Notes: generated from the letters alone by a model not told the origin. Shown: positions 1 through 9,679, numbered from the stretch's first letter. The stretch is 64,000 bases of DNA from Bifidobacterium sp. ESL0784 (GCF_029433295.1 NZ_JAQTHV010000004.1:248001-312000); one strand, 5' to 3'. A program made the numbers and translations.

Positions 1-609
1 CTCTGTGGCCCCGTAGGTGGCGTCCTTGTGCTTCTGCTCGAATGCCTTCATGGCGTCTTCGAGCTTTGATTCGTTCGCCTTCCATGTCTTCAAACGGGCC
101 TGGAACTGCTTGGCTTTCGCGGGTCTCGCCTTGGCGAAGGCATCCTCGAGTTCGGTGGCGGTGGCCTTGCGTGCCTCCTTGGAGAACCAGAGGTGTGGGT
201 TGTCGCCCGTGCTTGCCCCGACCGCGGTGGCGGCCGAGACGCTGGTGGTGCCTTTGGCAGTGGATTTGCTGGCCCAGTTGTCGTATCCGGCGCCGTTGAC
301 GACCACGATCTCGGCGCTTTGCAATTTGGCCATATCGGTGGTTTGCGGCTCGAAATCATGGGCGTCCACGGAGACGGTGTTGACGATTGAGGTCACCTCC
401 ACATCAGATCCGCCGATCTCTTTGGCCAGCGAACCCCACTGGTTGATGGAAGCCACCACGTTGATGGGGCCGGTGGCTTGTTTGGAGCTGTTATTCGTTT
501 TGCTCGGCTGCTGGGAGTCGTTGCCGCCGCCGCAGGCCGCGAGGCCGAAAACCAGACATAACGAGCCCAGCAGGGCCGTGGCCTTGGTCTGCCATCCGAA
601 TCGTTTCAT
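1..609 (-). CDS. znuA: Zinc/manganese ABC transporter substrate-binding lipoprotein (5' part only; C-terminus beyond window)
   Basis: Reading from the ATG at 609 on the minus strand gives a lipoprotein signal (MKRFGWQTKA..., hydrophobic core, then LAACGGG as the lipobox). A mature region follows with INVVASINQWGSLAKEIGG and an HDFEPQ motif, which are the metal-binding hallmarks of cluster A-I solute-binding proteins of the ZnuA/AdcA/TroA family. The gene runs off the left edge after about 200 codons. AAGGGG precedes the start as ribosome binding site. The protein would capture Zn2+ (or Mn2+) at the cell surface and hand it to a membrane permease whose gene should lie beyond the window. A Zur-like box upstream (690-711) fits zinc-responsive repression. 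Zinc is the more likely metal because of that box, but manganese cannot be excluded. Confidence 0.85.
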   Translation of the reverse strand, partial: MKRFGWQTKATALLGSLCLVFGLAACGGGNDSQQPSKTNNSSKQATGPINVVASINQWGSLAKEIGGSDVEVTSIVNTVSVDAHDFEPQTTDMAKLQSAEIVVVNGAGYDNWASKSTAKGTTSVSAATAVGASTGDNPHLWFSKEARKATATELEDAFAKARPAKAKQFQARLKTWKANESKLEDAMKAFEQKHKDATYGATE

Positions 610-663
610 AAAGACCCCTTAAATTGGTATCCGTTTGCCGTTGGTCCGTGTTGATTGTCTTTA

Positions 664-693
664 TTCAGTATACTGATACGGCAATATACTGAA
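664..693. repeat. Inverted repeat in znuA promoter region
   Basis: TTCAGTATA at 664-672 and TATACTGAA at 685-693 form a perfect 9-bp inverted repeat. The left arm lies within the 10-bp palindrome CAGTATACTG (666-675). It overlaps the presumed znuA promoter and abuts the Zur-like box, so it could be a second operator. No family assignment is possible. Confidence 0.4.
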
Positions 694-711
694 AATGAAA
701 ATCATTGTCAA
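690..711 (-). promoter_or_regulatory. Candidate Zur operator upstream of znuA
   Basis: The sequence TGAAAATGAAAATCATTGTC contains the inverted repeat AATGA-AAA-TCATT. It matches the ATGAAAATCATT core of actinobacterial Zur boxes as I recall them. It lies about 80 bp upstream of the znuA start, where a repressor would block transcription. This is a motif match only. Confidence 0.45.
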
Positions 712-988
712 ATAAAGCAGGATTGATGATATGAAACCCGGAAAAGACGGATGGCGGCTATCGTCGATTCGAAGGCATTGTGTGTTCCCCGAACCTCTAG
801 TTTTCGCTTCTTTTGCCGACCGTCTTTCGACGGCTGATAAAGGGTTATAAGCAATGGATATGGCGTAGATGGTGGACACGCCTATGGTTATGGACGGCTT
901 GCACCTTACAATCGATAATTATGGTGCCTGGCATACAACACGGGCATATGGAATGTCGAAATAACTTACTTGCATTAAGGAAATCGGT
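712..988. other. Intergenic region between znuA and folD
   Basis: The divergent znuA and folD starts are separated by 379 bp. Apart from the inverted repeats and Zur-like box near znuA I see no gene here. Short reading frames are not preceded by ribosome binding sites. The folD promoter must lie here, but I could not place -35/-10 boxes convincingly. Confidence 0.5.
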
Positions 989-1885
989 ATGGTGAACGAG
1001 GAACAGACTCCTCTCAAATTGGACGGAAAGGCTGCCGCGGCGGCCATCAAGCAGGATTTGAGCGAGCGCGTCGAATCGCTCAAGGCCCGAGGCATTGCGC
1101 CAGGACTGGGCACGATTCTCGTCGGCGACGACGTTGGCTCGCGCAAATACGTGGCCGGCAAACACAAGGATTGCGCCGAGGTCGGCATTGCCTCGATTGC
1201 CGTCGAACTGCCTGAAACGGCCAGTGAGCAGGAGATCATCGACGCCGTCGAACGTCTCAACGCCGACCCGAAATGCACCGGTTACATCGTCCAATTGCCG
1301 CTGCCCAAGGGCATCGATTCCAACAAGGTCATCGCCCATATCGACCCCGCCAAGGACGCTGACGGCATGCATCCGGCCAATCTGGGCGAGCTCGTCACCC
1401 ATATCGACGGCAGGAACCCCGCGCCGCAACCCTGCACGCCCCGCGGTATCATCGTGCTTCTGAAGCGTTACGGCATCGATCTGGGCGGCAAGGACGTCTG
1501 CCTCGTCGGCCGCGGCATCACGGTGGGGCGCACCATCGGGCTGATGCTCACGGCGAAGGACGTGAACGCGACCGTGACGCTTTGCCATACAGGCACCAAA
1601 GACATCCAAAAGCATCTAAGCCAAGCCGATGTCATCGTCGCGGCCGTTGGCCGGGCCGGATTTGTCAAGCCCGAGGATGTCAAGCCGGGGGCGGTTTTGG
1701 TGGACGTCGGCGTCTCTCGCGTCTACGACGAGGAAGCCAGGCGTTACCGTGTGCGCGGCGATATCGACAAGGACTGCCATGCCTTGTCTTCCGCCTATAC
1801 GCCGAACCCGGGGGGAGTGGGACCGATGACCCGCGCGATGCTCCTGGCGAACGTCGTGGAAATGGCCGAACGCAAGCTCGGCTGA
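989..1885 (+). CDS. folD: Bifunctional methylenetetrahydrofolate dehydrogenase / methenyltetrahydrofolate cyclohydrolase FolD
   Basis: This 298-aa protein has the length and layout of FolD. The catalytic YVAGKHKDC stretch (Tyr and Lys of the YxxxK motif) is near residue 50, followed by IVQLPLP, the substrate-binding [18 protein letters not shown], and a Rossmann NADP-binding motif [12 protein letters not shown]. The enzyme interconverts 5,10-methylene-THF and 10-formyl-THF in the cytosol and supplies one-carbon units for purines and formylmethionine. AAGGAAA lies 8 bases upstream of the ATG. The gene is monocistronic by spacing. The conserved VGRS of many homologues is VGRG here, a minor change. 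Confidence 0.95.
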   Translation: MVNEEQTPLKLDGKAAAAAIKQDLSERVESLKARGIAPGLGTILVGDDVGSRKYVAGKHKDCAEVGIASIAVELPETASEQEIIDAVERLNADPKCTGYIVQLPLPKGIDSNKVIAHIDPAKDADGMHPANLGELVTHIDGRNPAPQPCTPRGIIVLLKRYGIDLGGKDVCLVGRGITVGRTIGLMLTAKDVNATVTLCHTGTKDIQKHLSQADVIVAAVGRAGFVKPEDVKPGAVLVDVGVSRVYDEEARRYRVRGDIDKDCHALSSAYTPNPGGVGPMTRAMLLANVVEMAERKLG

Positions 1886-1953
1886 ACCACCCACGACACG
1901 CCCGGATTTATCGAGGCGCTTTGGCTAGGGCGACTAGTATTCTTATGACTTGC

Positions 1954-1969
1954 GTGACCGGAAGGTCAC
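1954..1969 (+). promoter_or_regulatory. Hairpin in rpsA leader
   Basis: GTGACC-GGAA-GGTCAC is a perfect 6-bp stem with a 4-base loop, 55 bases upstream of the rpsA start and with no T-tract. Ribosomal-protein leaders often hold autoregulatory structures, so this is a candidate. Nothing more can be shown here. Confidence 0.3.
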
Positions 1970-2024
1970 CAAAATAACTTAATAGGTAATATCCATCCAA
2001 CTAATAACAAAGAAACCACTTTTA

Positions 2025-3512
2025 ATGGCAGAGAACAATAACGAAGTCACCAAGGTCGCGATCAACGATATCGGCACCGAAGAAGACTTCATCAAGGCAG
2101 TCGATTCCACTATCAAGAATTTCGATGATGGTGATCTGGTTGAGGGCACGGTCGTCAAGGTCGATCACGACGAAGTGCTGCTCGACATCGGCTACAAGAC
2201 CGAGGGTGTCATTCCCTCCCGCGAACTTTCCATCAAGAAGGATGTCAATCCCGACGAAGTCGTTGAAGTCGGCGACACCGTCGAAGCCCTTGTCGTCACC
2301 AAGGAAGACAAGGAAGGACGTCTTATCCTGTCCAAGAAGCGTGCCCAGTATGAGCGCGCCTGGGGCGATATCGAGAAGATCAAGAACGACGACGGCGTTG
2401 TCGAAGGCACTGTCATCGAGGCTGTCAAGGGCGGCCTGATCGTCGACATCGGCCTGCGTGGCTTCCTGCCGGCATCGCTCGTCGAAATGCGTCGCGTCCG
2501 CGACCTTTCGCCCTACATCGGCCAGAAGATCAAGGCCAAGATCCTTGAGCTCGACAAGAACCGCAACAACGTGGTGCTCTCCCGTCGCCAGTATCTTGAG
2601 GAGACCCAGTCCGAGGTCCGCGAGACCTTCTTGGCTCAGCTCAAGAAGGGCCAGATCCGTGAAGGCACCGTTTCCTCCATCGTCAACTTCGGCGCGTTCG
2701 TCGATCTCGGCGGGGTGGACGGCCTCATCCACGTTTCCGAGCTTTCCTGGAAGCACATCGACCATCCGTCCGAGGTCGTCAAGGTCGGCGACAAGGTCAC
2801 CGTCGAGGTGCTCGATGTCGACATGGATCGTGAGCGCATCTCGCTGTCCCTCAAGGCGACGCAGGAAGATCCGTGGCAGCGCTTCGCACGCACCCACGTT
2901 CCCGGACAGATCGTCAAGGGCAAGGTCACCAAGATCGTGCAGTTCGGTGTGTTCGTTTCTGTCGAAGACGGTATCGAGGGCCTGGTCCACATTTCCGAGC
3001 TGGCCAACCGTCACGTCGACAACCCGGAGACCGTCGTCAAGCAGGGCGAAGAGATCTTCGTCAAGGTCATAGACGTCGATCTCGACCGTCGCCGCATCTC
3101 CCTGTCCCTCAAGCAGGCCAACGACTCTGTCGATCCGTCGAGCGAGGACTTCGATCCGGCGCTCTACGGCATGCCCGCCGATTACGACGAGGACGGCAAC
3201 TACAAGTACCCCGAAGGCTTCGACCCGCAGACCAACGAATGGATCGCCGGCTACGAGAAGCAGCGCGAGGAGTGGGAGAACCAGTATGCGGCCGCCCACG
3301 ATTTGTGGGAGCAGCATAAGGCCTTCGTCGCCAAGGAACTCGAGTCCGCGGAGGAATCCGCTGCCGAGGATGGCCAGGGTGCGAACGCTCACGCCGAAAA
3401 GGCTGTCGAAGAGTCCACCAAGTACTCTTCGGAGAACGAATCCGAAGGCACGCTTGCCGGTTCCGACAAGCTCGCCGCTCTCCGTGAGGAGCTCCTCAAG
3501 GAGAAGAAGTGA
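2025..3512 (+). CDS. rpsA: 30S ribosomal protein S1
   Basis: The 495-aa protein contains four S1 RNA-binding repeats, at about residues 33-103, 118-189, 206-275 and 290-360. Each has the VxGTVxxI...GAFVDLG...GLIHVSEL signature, which is clearest in repeats 3 and 4. An acidic, low-complexity C-terminal tail ends in a lysine cluster. S1 helps the 30S subunit bind structured mRNA leaders. The start at 2025 has almost no Shine-Dalgarno sequence (ACCACTTTTA precedes the ATG), as is common for rpsA. A strong terminator-like hairpin follows at 3553. The four-repeat form is usual for actinobacteria, whereas E. coli has six. Confidence 0.95.
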   Translation: MAENNNEVTKVAINDIGTEEDFIKAVDSTIKNFDDGDLVEGTVVKVDHDEVLLDIGYKTEGVIPSRELSIKKDVNPDEVVEVGDTVEALVVTKEDKEGRLILSKKRAQYERAWGDIEKIKNDDGVVEGTVIEAVKGGLIVDIGLRGFLPASLVEMRRVRDLSPYIGQKIKAKILELDKNRNNVVLSRRQYLEETQSEVRETFLAQLKKGQIREGTVSSIVNFGAFVDLGGVDGLIHVSELSWKHIDHPSEVVKVGDKVTVEVLDVDMDRERISLSLKATQEDPWQRFARTHVPGQIVKGKVTKIVQFGVFVSVEDGIEGLVHISELANRHVDNPETVVKQGEEIFVKVIDVDLDRRRISLSLKQANDSVDPSSEDFDPALYGMPADYDEDGNYKYPEGFDPQTNEWIAGYEKQREEWENQYAAAHDLWEQHKAFVAKELESAEESAAEDGQGANAHAEKAVEESTKYSSENESEGTLAGSDKLAALREELLKEKK

Positions 3513-3552
3513 GATCACCTTTGGTGATTTCACGGTGATTTTGTGAAATTAG

Positions 3553-3593
3553 GTCGGTGCAGGCTTTTAATGCTTGCACCGACTTTCTTTTTA
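3553..3593 (+). terminator. Rho-independent terminator after rpsA
   Basis: GTCGGTGCAGGC pairs with GCTTGCACCGAC around a short TTTTAAT loop, with one non-Watson-Crick position. TTTCTTTTT follows. It ends the rpsA transcript just before the coaE ribosome binding site. Confidence 0.85.
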
Positions 3594-3619
3594 TCAGAGT
3601 AGGCGATACCGGAGGATAC

Positions 3620-4333
3620 ATGAGAATCGGATTGACCGGGGGCATTGCGGCAGGCAAAAGCACGGTTGCCGCGCATCTGAAGGAACGCGGGACCCATCTT
3701 ATCGATTATGACCAATTGGCTCGTGAGGTCGTCGAACCGGGCGGCGAAGGAATCCGCGAAATCGTCGACGAATTCGGCCCGGATGCGCGTCAGCCCGATG
3801 GCTCGTTGAATCGTAAATGGATGGCGGCACACGTCTTTTCGCTTGAGGCCGCGCCTGATGCCAAACAGCGACTTGATGATATCGAACATCCGCTGATTTA
3901 CCGACGGGCTCAGGAGCTGGAGCAGCAGTTCGCCCAGGAATGCAAGACCAATGCCGGTCAGCGCAATGGTGATGACGATGACGAGGCGGATAATCCTGAT
4001 AACGCCGATTATTTGGATAGCAATCGTTTATCGGCTACCGGAGAGTTTTTCTCAAATCCCGTGATTGTCCACGACGTGCCGCTGCTGGCCGAGGTCATCG
4101 ATACTATCCCCTTCACATTCGACCATATTCTTACCGTTGAGGCACCTGAGGAAACCCGTATCCAGCGAATGATCGATACGCGCGGAATGAGCCGCGAGCA
4201 GGCCGAAGGCAGGATACGCCATCAGTCCAGCCGCGAGCAGCGCGAGGGCATTGCCGATGTGGTCATCGATTCGACACAGTCAGTCGAACAAATGTTCGAG
4301 CATCTTGATATGCTGTTCGCACAATGGCAATGA
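3620..4333 (+). CDS. coaE: Dephospho-CoA kinase
   Basis: This 237-aa protein starts MRIGLTGGIAAGKSTV, an N-terminal P-loop typical of CoaE. DYDQLAREVV follows, then DVPLLAE (the dephospho-CoA-binding DxPLLxE) and RMIDTRGMS with the lid arginines. It phosphorylates the 3'-OH of dephospho-CoA in the last step of CoA synthesis. I chose ATG 3620 because GGAGG sits at 3611-3615; an upstream in-frame ATG at 3557 would lie inside the preceding terminator. An unusual acidic insertion (DDDDEADNPDNADY, about residues 114-128) sits between the P-loop half and the lid half. CoaE next to rpsA and uvrB is typical of bifidobacteria. Confidence 0.93.
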   Translation: MRIGLTGGIAAGKSTVAAHLKERGTHLIDYDQLAREVVEPGGEGIREIVDEFGPDARQPDGSLNRKWMAAHVFSLEAAPDAKQRLDDIEHPLIYRRAQELEQQFAQECKTNAGQRNGDDDDEADNPDNADYLDSNRLSATGEFFSNPVIVHDVPLLAEVIDTIPFTFDHILTVEAPEETRIQRMIDTRGMSREQAEGRIRHQSSREQREGIADVVIDSTQSVEQMFEHLDMLFAQWQ

Positions 4334-4474
4334 ACGGGGCCGGATTCGCCATAAAGTAAAGCTTGGCAATCCGTCCCGATGGCTCTGAATGGGTTTTAGG
4401 CGGAAGCGAACAAGTGCTGCCGTATTTAAGGGCAGTCTCAAGGGCGTTGGCCGGCGAAAGGAATCGAAACAGGC

Positions 4475-6589
4475 ATGGGGTTCAATATCGAGCGTACGCA
4501 TCATCCGTTCGTGGTGAAGGCGCCGTACAAGCCGTCCGGCGATCAACCGGAAGCCATCGACGAAATCGCGCGACGCATCGAGAACGGCGAGAACGATGTG
4601 GTGCTGATGGGCGCCACCGGCACCGGCAAGACCGCGACGACGGCATGGCTGATCGAGAAGCTGCAACGCCCGACGCTCATTCTGGAGCCCAACAAGACCT
4701 TGGCCGCCCAATTGTGTGCCGAGTTCCGCGAGCTTATGCCTGACAATGCCGTCAGCTACTTCGTTTCGTATTACGATTATTACCAGCCCGAGGCCTACAT
4801 TCCCCAGACCGATACCTATATCGAAAAGGACTCAAACGTCAACGACGATGTGGAACGTCTGCGCCACGCCGCTACCGCGAACCTTCTGACCCGTGACGAC
4901 TGCGTGGTGGTGGCCACCGTCTCCTGCATCTACGGTTTGGGCACGCCTGAGGAATACGCCGGACGCATGCTCTTCCTGCATGAGGGGGAGGAGATCAACC
5001 GCGATGAGCTCCTGCGCAAGTTCGTCGCCATGCAATACAAGCGCAACGACATCGCCTTCACACGCGGCACCTTCCGCGTGCGCGGCGACACCGTGGAGAT
5101 TATTCCCGTCTATGAGGAGCTGGCCATCCGCATCGAGTTCTTCGGCGACGAGATCGACCGCATCTCCACGCTGCACCCGCTGACCGGCGACGTTATCGCC
5201 CACGAGTCGCAGGTCCATATCTTCCCGGCCTCGCACTATATCGCCGGCCCCGAACGCACCGAACATGCGCTGAAGACCATCAAGGAGGAGCTGGTCGACC
5301 GCACCGCCGAACTGCGCAAACAGGGCAAGGAGCTGGAAGCTCAGCGCCTTGAAATGCGCACCAACTACGATCTGGAGATGATTCAACAGGTCGGCTTCTG
5401 CTCTGGCATCGAGAACTATTCCCGTCACTTCGACCAGCGCAAGCCCGGCAGTCCGCCCCACACCCTGCTCGATTTCTTCCCCGACGACTTCCTGCTGGTC
5501 ATCGACGAATCCCATGTCACCGTCCCGCAGATCGGCGGCATGTACGAAGGGGACGCCAGCCGCAAGCGCACCCTGGTGGAGAACGGCTTCCGTCTGCCTT
5601 CCGCGATGGACAACAGGCCGCTGAAATGGCCGGAGTTCCTCGATCGAGTCGGCCAGACCGTCTACCTTTCCGCAACGCCCGGCGACTATGAGCTGGGGCT
5701 TTCCGACGGCGTGGTGGAACAGGTCATCAGACCTACCGGTCTTCTGGACCCGAAGGTCATCGTGCGTCCGGTCAAGGGGCAGATCGACGACCTGCTCGGC
5801 GAAATCAAGGACCGTGTGGCCAAACACGAGCGTGTGCTGGTGACCACGCTGACCAAGAAAATGGCCGAAGACCTGACCGATTACCTGCTCGAACGCGACA
5901 TCAAGGTCGAATACTTGCATTCCGATGTCGACACGCTTCGCCGCGTAGAACTGCTCCGTGAGCTTCGGGAAGGCAAGATCGACGTCATCGTCGGCATCAA
6001 TTTGCTGCGTGAAGGCCTTGATCTGCCGGAGGTCTCGTTGGTGGCGATTCTCGACGCGGACAAGGAAGGCTTCCTGCGTTCGCACCGTTCGCTCATCCAG
6101 ACTATCGGCCGCGCCGCGCGTAATGTCTCCGGCACCGTCATCATGTACGCCGACGAGGTCACCGACGCGATGGAGACCGCCATCAGCGAGACCAACCGAC
6201 GCCGCGAAAAGCAGATTGCCTACAACAAGGAACACGGCATCGACCCGAAGCCGCTGGTCAAGAAGATCAGCGACGTCACCGACATGCTCGCCAAGGAAGA
6301 TGTGGACACCGAAACGCTTCTGGCAGGCGGCTACCGCGACGAAAAGCGCGCCGGCAGCGATAAGCGTATCGCCCTGACGAGCTTGGACGAGAAGGACCTG
6401 CAGAAGAACCACGACGCCATCGTCAAGGCGGGCCTGCCCGCGCAGGATCTGGCCGACCTCATTCGTCAGATGAGCGACCAGATGCACACTGCCGCCGAGC
6501 AGCTTCAGTTCGAGCTCGCCGCCCGCCTGCGCGACGAGATCCGCGACCTCAAGAAGGAACTTCGCCAGATCACCGAGGCTCAGAAATAG
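4475..6589 (+). CDS. uvrB: Excinuclease ABC subunit UvrB
   Basis: The 704-aa protein has Walker A GATGTGKT (about residue 44) and the Tyr-rich beta-hairpin [10 protein letters not shown] that inserts between DNA strands at lesions. The DEAD-like box VIDESHVT is at about 343, helicase motif VI is QTIGRAARN, and the C-terminal UVR motif that binds UvrC is [13 protein letters not shown]. UvrB verifies damage delivered by UvrA and loads UvrC during nucleotide excision repair. AAAGGAA precedes the ATG. Length and motif order match the family, and nothing is missing. Confidence 0.97.
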   Translation: MGFNIERTHHPFVVKAPYKPSGDQPEAIDEIARRIENGENDVVLMGATGTGKTATTAWLIEKLQRPTLILEPNKTLAAQLCAEFRELMPDNAVSYFVSYYDYYQPEAYIPQTDTYIEKDSNVNDDVERLRHAATANLLTRDDCVVVATVSCIYGLGTPEEYAGRMLFLHEGEEINRDELLRKFVAMQYKRNDIAFTRGTFRVRGDTVEIIPVYEELAIRIEFFGDEIDRISTLHPLTGDVIAHESQVHIFPASHYIAGPERTEHALKTIKEELVDRTAELRKQGKELEAQRLEMRTNYDLEMIQQVGFCSGIENYSRHFDQRKPGSPPHTLLDFFPDDFLLVIDESHVTVPQIGGMYEGDASRKRTLVENGFRLPSAMDNRPLKWPEFLDRVGQTVYLSATPGDYELGLSDGVVEQVIRPTGLLDPKVIVRPVKGQIDDLLGEIKDRVAKHERVLVTTLTKKMAEDLTDYLLERDIKVEYLHSDVDTLRRVELLRELREGKIDVIVGINLLREGLDLPEVSLVAILDADKEGFLRSHRSLIQTIGRAARNVSGTVIMYADEVTDAMETAISETNRRREKQIAYNKEHGIDPKPLVKKISDVTDMLAKEDVDTETLLAGGYRDEKRAGSDKRIALTSLDEKDLQKNHDAIVKAGLPAQDLADLIRQMSDQMHTAAEQLQFELAARLRDEIRDLKKELRQITEAQK

Positions 6590-6768
6590 TCACGTCGAGT
6601 GCCGTTGAATCTTCATTTCCCCACTCACTGGGGCACCATGTTGTCGTAGTATGACGATTTTGTCGAAACGATTTTCCTTCAGGCCAAGCCTTGGAGGCCA
6701 AAACGTGAATAGGGCGGCCATCCTTACCCGGGGAGGCTATCACCTACAGTCATGGCCATAAACGTACG

Positions 6769-6801
6769 ACGTTGTACAACGTAATCGTATAACCTTATAA
6801 T
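6769..6801 (+). promoter_or_regulatory. Upstream promoter (P1) with palindromic operator for the antiporter gene
   Basis: TTGTAC (6773-6778) and TATAAT (6796-6801) are spaced by 17 bp. The -35 hexamer lies inside the perfect 14-bp palindrome ACGTTGTACAACGT (6769-6782). That placement suggests a repressor that blocks RNA polymerase. The regulator is not identifiable from this window. Confidence 0.5.
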
Positions 6802-6878
6802 CGCAAAATACAGACATTTCGTATTCAAATATCCTCGTTCTGAAACCAATGAATTTAGACACACACCATTTCGGATAT

Positions 6879-6907
6879 TTGATAAATATTACATTTTCCT
6901 GTATAAT
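6879..6907 (+). promoter_or_regulatory. Downstream promoter (P2) for the antiporter gene
   Basis: TTGATA (6879-6884), a 17-bp spacer and TATAAT (6902-6907) make a near-consensus housekeeping promoter about 110 bp before the start codon. The whole 6590-7024 gap holds only these promoters and a long leader. I see no gene in it. Confidence 0.65.
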
Positions 6908-7024
6908 TCATACTTGTCTGTTTAGACCGCACCCATAGACGGGTCACTAAGAGACGTGCATGTCACGTTTCTTGAACAGCGGCAGGCAGGCTGGGAAATC
7001 AAGAAATAAGGGAGAAAAAACAAT

Positions 7025-8356
7025 ATGATAGGTTTTCTGAAAATTCAGCACAAACCTCCGGTTCCTGCTGAACAAGCCGAATCTGTGTTCGCCAAATACA
7101 AATGGTTGTCGTTGGTGGGCGTTTTCGTCGGTTATGCTGCGTTCTATATTGTACGTAACAACTTTACCCTTTCGACGCCTGAGCTTCAAAACCAGCTGCA
7201 TCTGACCAAAGGCGAAGTCGGCATGCTCTCCAGCTGCCTGCTGATTTCATATGGCCTTGGCAAGGGCTTCATGAGCGCGCTGGCCGATAAGGCCAACCCG
7301 AAGCGCTTCATGGTGACCGGCCTGGTCATCTGCGCCCTACTCAACATTGGCCTCGCGTTCTTCGGCGTCAATGTCTGGGCGACCGCTTTCATCCTCATCC
7401 TCTTGGGCCTGTTCCAGGGCATGGGTGTTGGCCCTGCGTTCATCACGCTGTCTACCTGGTTCAAGAAGAAGGACCGTGGCTTCATCACCTCGATCTGGAA
7501 CTGTTCCCACAACGTCGGCGGCGGCCTGGTTTCCCCCCTCGCCGGCTTCATGCTGGGTGCTGTCGGAACCGGTAACTGGCGTTTCGCCTACTATGTCTTC
7601 CCCGCCATCATCGCGATCATCGTTGCGTTCGTGATCTGGTTCCTCATCAAGGGCCGCCCTGAAGAAGAGGGCCTTCAGCCTTTGGAAGAGACCAAGGAAG
7701 AACAGGGCGATGTCGACTACAAGGATCTTTCGTCCTGGCAGATCCTCACCAAGTACGTCTTCACGAACCCCGGCGCTTGGCTGGTCTCCTTCATGGATAC
7801 GTTCGTCTACATGATCCGCTTCGGCATCCTCACCTGGCTGCCGATCTTCCTCATCCAGGCCAAGGGCTTCACCCACGGCCAGATGATGGTTGCCTTCACG
7901 TTCTTCGAGTGGGCCGCCATTCCTTCGACGCTGCTTGCCGGTATCATCTCCGATAAGCTCTTCAAGAGCCATCGTATGCCTCCGGCCATCATCGCCCTCG
8001 TCATCATCGTCTTCTGCATCATCGGATACTGGACGAGCACCTCGGTCGTCGCGGTCACTGTGTTCGCCGCTCTGGCTGGCTGCTTGGTCTACATCCCGCA
8101 GTTCCTTGATTCCGTGCAGACCATGGAAGTCGTTCCGCCGTTCGCTGTCGGTTCGACCGTCGGCCTCCGTGGCTTCATGAGCTACGTCCTCGGCTCCACC
8201 TGCGGCACCAGCCTCCTCGGCGTGGCCGTGGATCACTGGGGCTGGAACGCCGGCCTTGTGATGCTGCTCATCGCTGTGGTGCTCTGCACCATCTGCGCTG
8301 TCTTCCTTCACATGTTCACCCTGAAGAAGGAGAAGGCTGCCAAGAAGGCTGCCTGA
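7025..8356 (+). CDS. MFS organophosphate:phosphate antiporter (hexose-phosphate / glycerol-3-phosphate type)
   Basis: This 443-aa, about 12-TM protein belongs to the OPA family of the major facilitator superfamily (UhpT/GlpT/UhpC). Family signatures include GYAAFYIVRNNFTLS near the N-terminus, SYGLGKGFMSALADKANPKRF between TM2 and TM3, and WNCSHNVGGGL. Such proteins exchange internal phosphate for external sugar phosphates across the membrane. The substrate, and transport versus sensing, cannot be settled from sequence. GGGAGAAA lies just upstream of the ATG. Two promoters and a palindrome precede it and a strong terminator follows, so it is a separately regulated single gene. Confidence 0.85.
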   Translation: MIGFLKIQHKPPVPAEQAESVFAKYKWLSLVGVFVGYAAFYIVRNNFTLSTPELQNQLHLTKGEVGMLSSCLLISYGLGKGFMSALADKANPKRFMVTGLVICALLNIGLAFFGVNVWATAFILILLGLFQGMGVGPAFITLSTWFKKKDRGFITSIWNCSHNVGGGLVSPLAGFMLGAVGTGNWRFAYYVFPAIIAIIVAFVIWFLIKGRPEEEGLQPLEETKEEQGDVDYKDLSSWQILTKYVFTNPGAWLVSFMDTFVYMIRFGILTWLPIFLIQAKGFTHGQMMVAFTFFEWAAIPSTLLAGIISDKLFKSHRMPPAIIALVIIVFCIIGYWTSTSVVAVTVFAALAGCLVYIPQFLDSVQTMEVVPPFAVGSTVGLRGFMSYVLGSTCGTSLLGVAVDHWGWNAGLVMLLIAVVLCTICAVFLHMFTLKKEKAAKKAA

Positions 8357-8407
8357 TAGCCATTCACTAAGATAAATTCACTAAGACAGATTCGTCAGTG
8401 ATATCTG

Positions 8408-8456
8408 GGCATCTTCAAAAGAAACTCGTTTTCTTTTGAAGATGCCTTTTTCTTTT
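8408..8456 (+). terminator. Rho-independent terminator after the antiporter gene
   Basis: GGCATCTTCAAAAGAAA pairs with TTTTCTTTTGAAGATGCC around an ACTCG loop. TTTTTCTTTT follows. It is a long, nearly perfect hairpin. Confidence 0.9.
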
Positions 8457-8556
8457 GTCCCGTTTGGCCTGTGGCCGCGCTTCGGACAGCAAAACCGCAT
8501 TCGGACTTGCCGAAGGGGCCTCCGCTCGGTCACCGCTTCCCCCTAGGCTTAGGAAT

Positions 8557-9543
8557 ATGGCCGAAACACCCCTTGCGTTTATGATCGCCACATATGTGGT
8601 GCTCGCGATTTTCTTTGTTGTCGATTTGTTCGTTATTGGCCGTAAGCCCCATGTTCCCTCCACGAAGGAGTGTGTGCAGCATATCGCCTTCTTCGTGGCT
8701 GCAGCGCTGGTTTTCGGCGGCTTGGTGTGGTGGGTGTCCGGTTCACAGCCGGCGCTCGAGTTCTATTCCGGCTGGCTCACCGAATATTCGCTGAGCATCG
8801 ACAACCTCTTCGTTTTCGTCATCATCATGACGAATTTCGCCGTGCCGAAGAAGCTGCAGAAATACGTGCTGAGCGTGGGCATCACCATCGCCCTCATCCT
8901 TCGTGGCCTTTTCATCCTCGTGGGCGCGGCCGTCATCCAGCGTTTTACCTGGGTCTTCTTCATTTTCGGCGCGTTCCTGATCTATACCGCAGTGAAGCTG
9001 GTCGTCGGCGATGACGACGACGAGGAATACCACGAAAACGCGATTATCCGCGCCCTTCGCAAAGTGGTAAAAATCACAGACCACTATGACGGCGAAAAAA
9101 TCCGTACAACCATCGATGGCAAGAAGTTCTTCACCCCGATGCTGATCGTGTTCCTGACCATCGGCACCACCGACGTGATGTTCGCCTTCGACTCGATTCC
9201 GGCCATCTTCGGGCTTACCAAAGACCCGTTCATCGTCTTCACCTCCAATGTCTTCGCGCTGCTTGGCCTGCAGCAGCTCTACTTCCTGCTCGGGGCATTG
9301 CTGGACAAACTGGAGTATCTGCCGTACGGCTTGGCGGTGGTCCTCGGCTTCATCGGCGTGAAGCTGGTGATGGAGGCATTGCATGGCAATTCGTTGCCGT
9401 TCATCAATGCAGGCCGTCCGATCGCGCAGGTTCCCGAGATTCCGACGTGGGTGTCGCTCGCGGTCATCATCGTCGCCATCGGCACGGCGGCCGTGGCCAG
9501 TATCATCAAGATGAAAGCCAATGCCGCCAAGGAAAATGCCTGA
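8557..9543 (+). CDS. TerC family integral membrane protein
   Basis: From the ATG at 8557 this is a 328-aa, roughly 9-TM protein with the TerC pattern. LSIDNLFVFV has the in-membrane Asp, and LRGLFILVGAAVI, FGAFLIYTAVKL and a second membrane Asp in MFAFDSIPAIFG follow. TerC proteins are linked to metal (manganese) efflux or loading of secreted enzymes and to tellurite resistance. A TTG at 8455 is in frame but falls in the upstream terminator, so I reject it. The ATG has only AGGA two bases before it. TAGGCT seven bases upstream could make it leaderless. Confidence 0.85.
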   Translation: MAETPLAFMIATYVVLAIFFVVDLFVIGRKPHVPSTKECVQHIAFFVAAALVFGGLVWWVSGSQPALEFYSGWLTEYSLSIDNLFVFVIIMTNFAVPKKLQKYVLSVGITIALILRGLFILVGAAVIQRFTWVFFIFGAFLIYTAVKLVVGDDDDEEYHENAIIRALRKVVKITDHYDGEKIRTTIDGKKFFTPMLIVFLTIGTTDVMFAFDSIPAIFGLTKDPFIVFTSNVFALLGLQQLYFLLGALLDKLEYLPYGLAVVLGFIGVKLVMEALHGNSLPFINAGRPIAQVPEIPTWVSLAVIIVAIGTAAVASIIKMKANAAKENA

Positions 9544-9679
9544 CGTCAAACGCTTTATGTTAACGCTCTCATAAAAGTCGACATCAGTAGTGCAAATGCC
9601 GGGGGATGCTAGTAGACTGGAAGCTGTTGTGGGTTGATTCTAGCCATGCAACATGTCAGTCAAGAATAGGTAGGTATTC

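Noticed and set aside
17-622. 201-residue plus-strand reading frame at the left edge
   Set aside because: It is antisense to the zinc-binding lipoprotein, whose signal peptide, lipobox and HDFEPQ motif are clear on the minus strand.
2022-3533. 503-residue minus-strand frame across rpsA
   Set aside because: It is a mirror frame of a high-GC gene with strong codon bias. S1 repeats are unmistakable on the plus strand.
4832-6487. 551-residue minus-strand frame across uvrB
   Set aside because: Same cause: antisense of a conserved gene, with no ribosome site and no family features.
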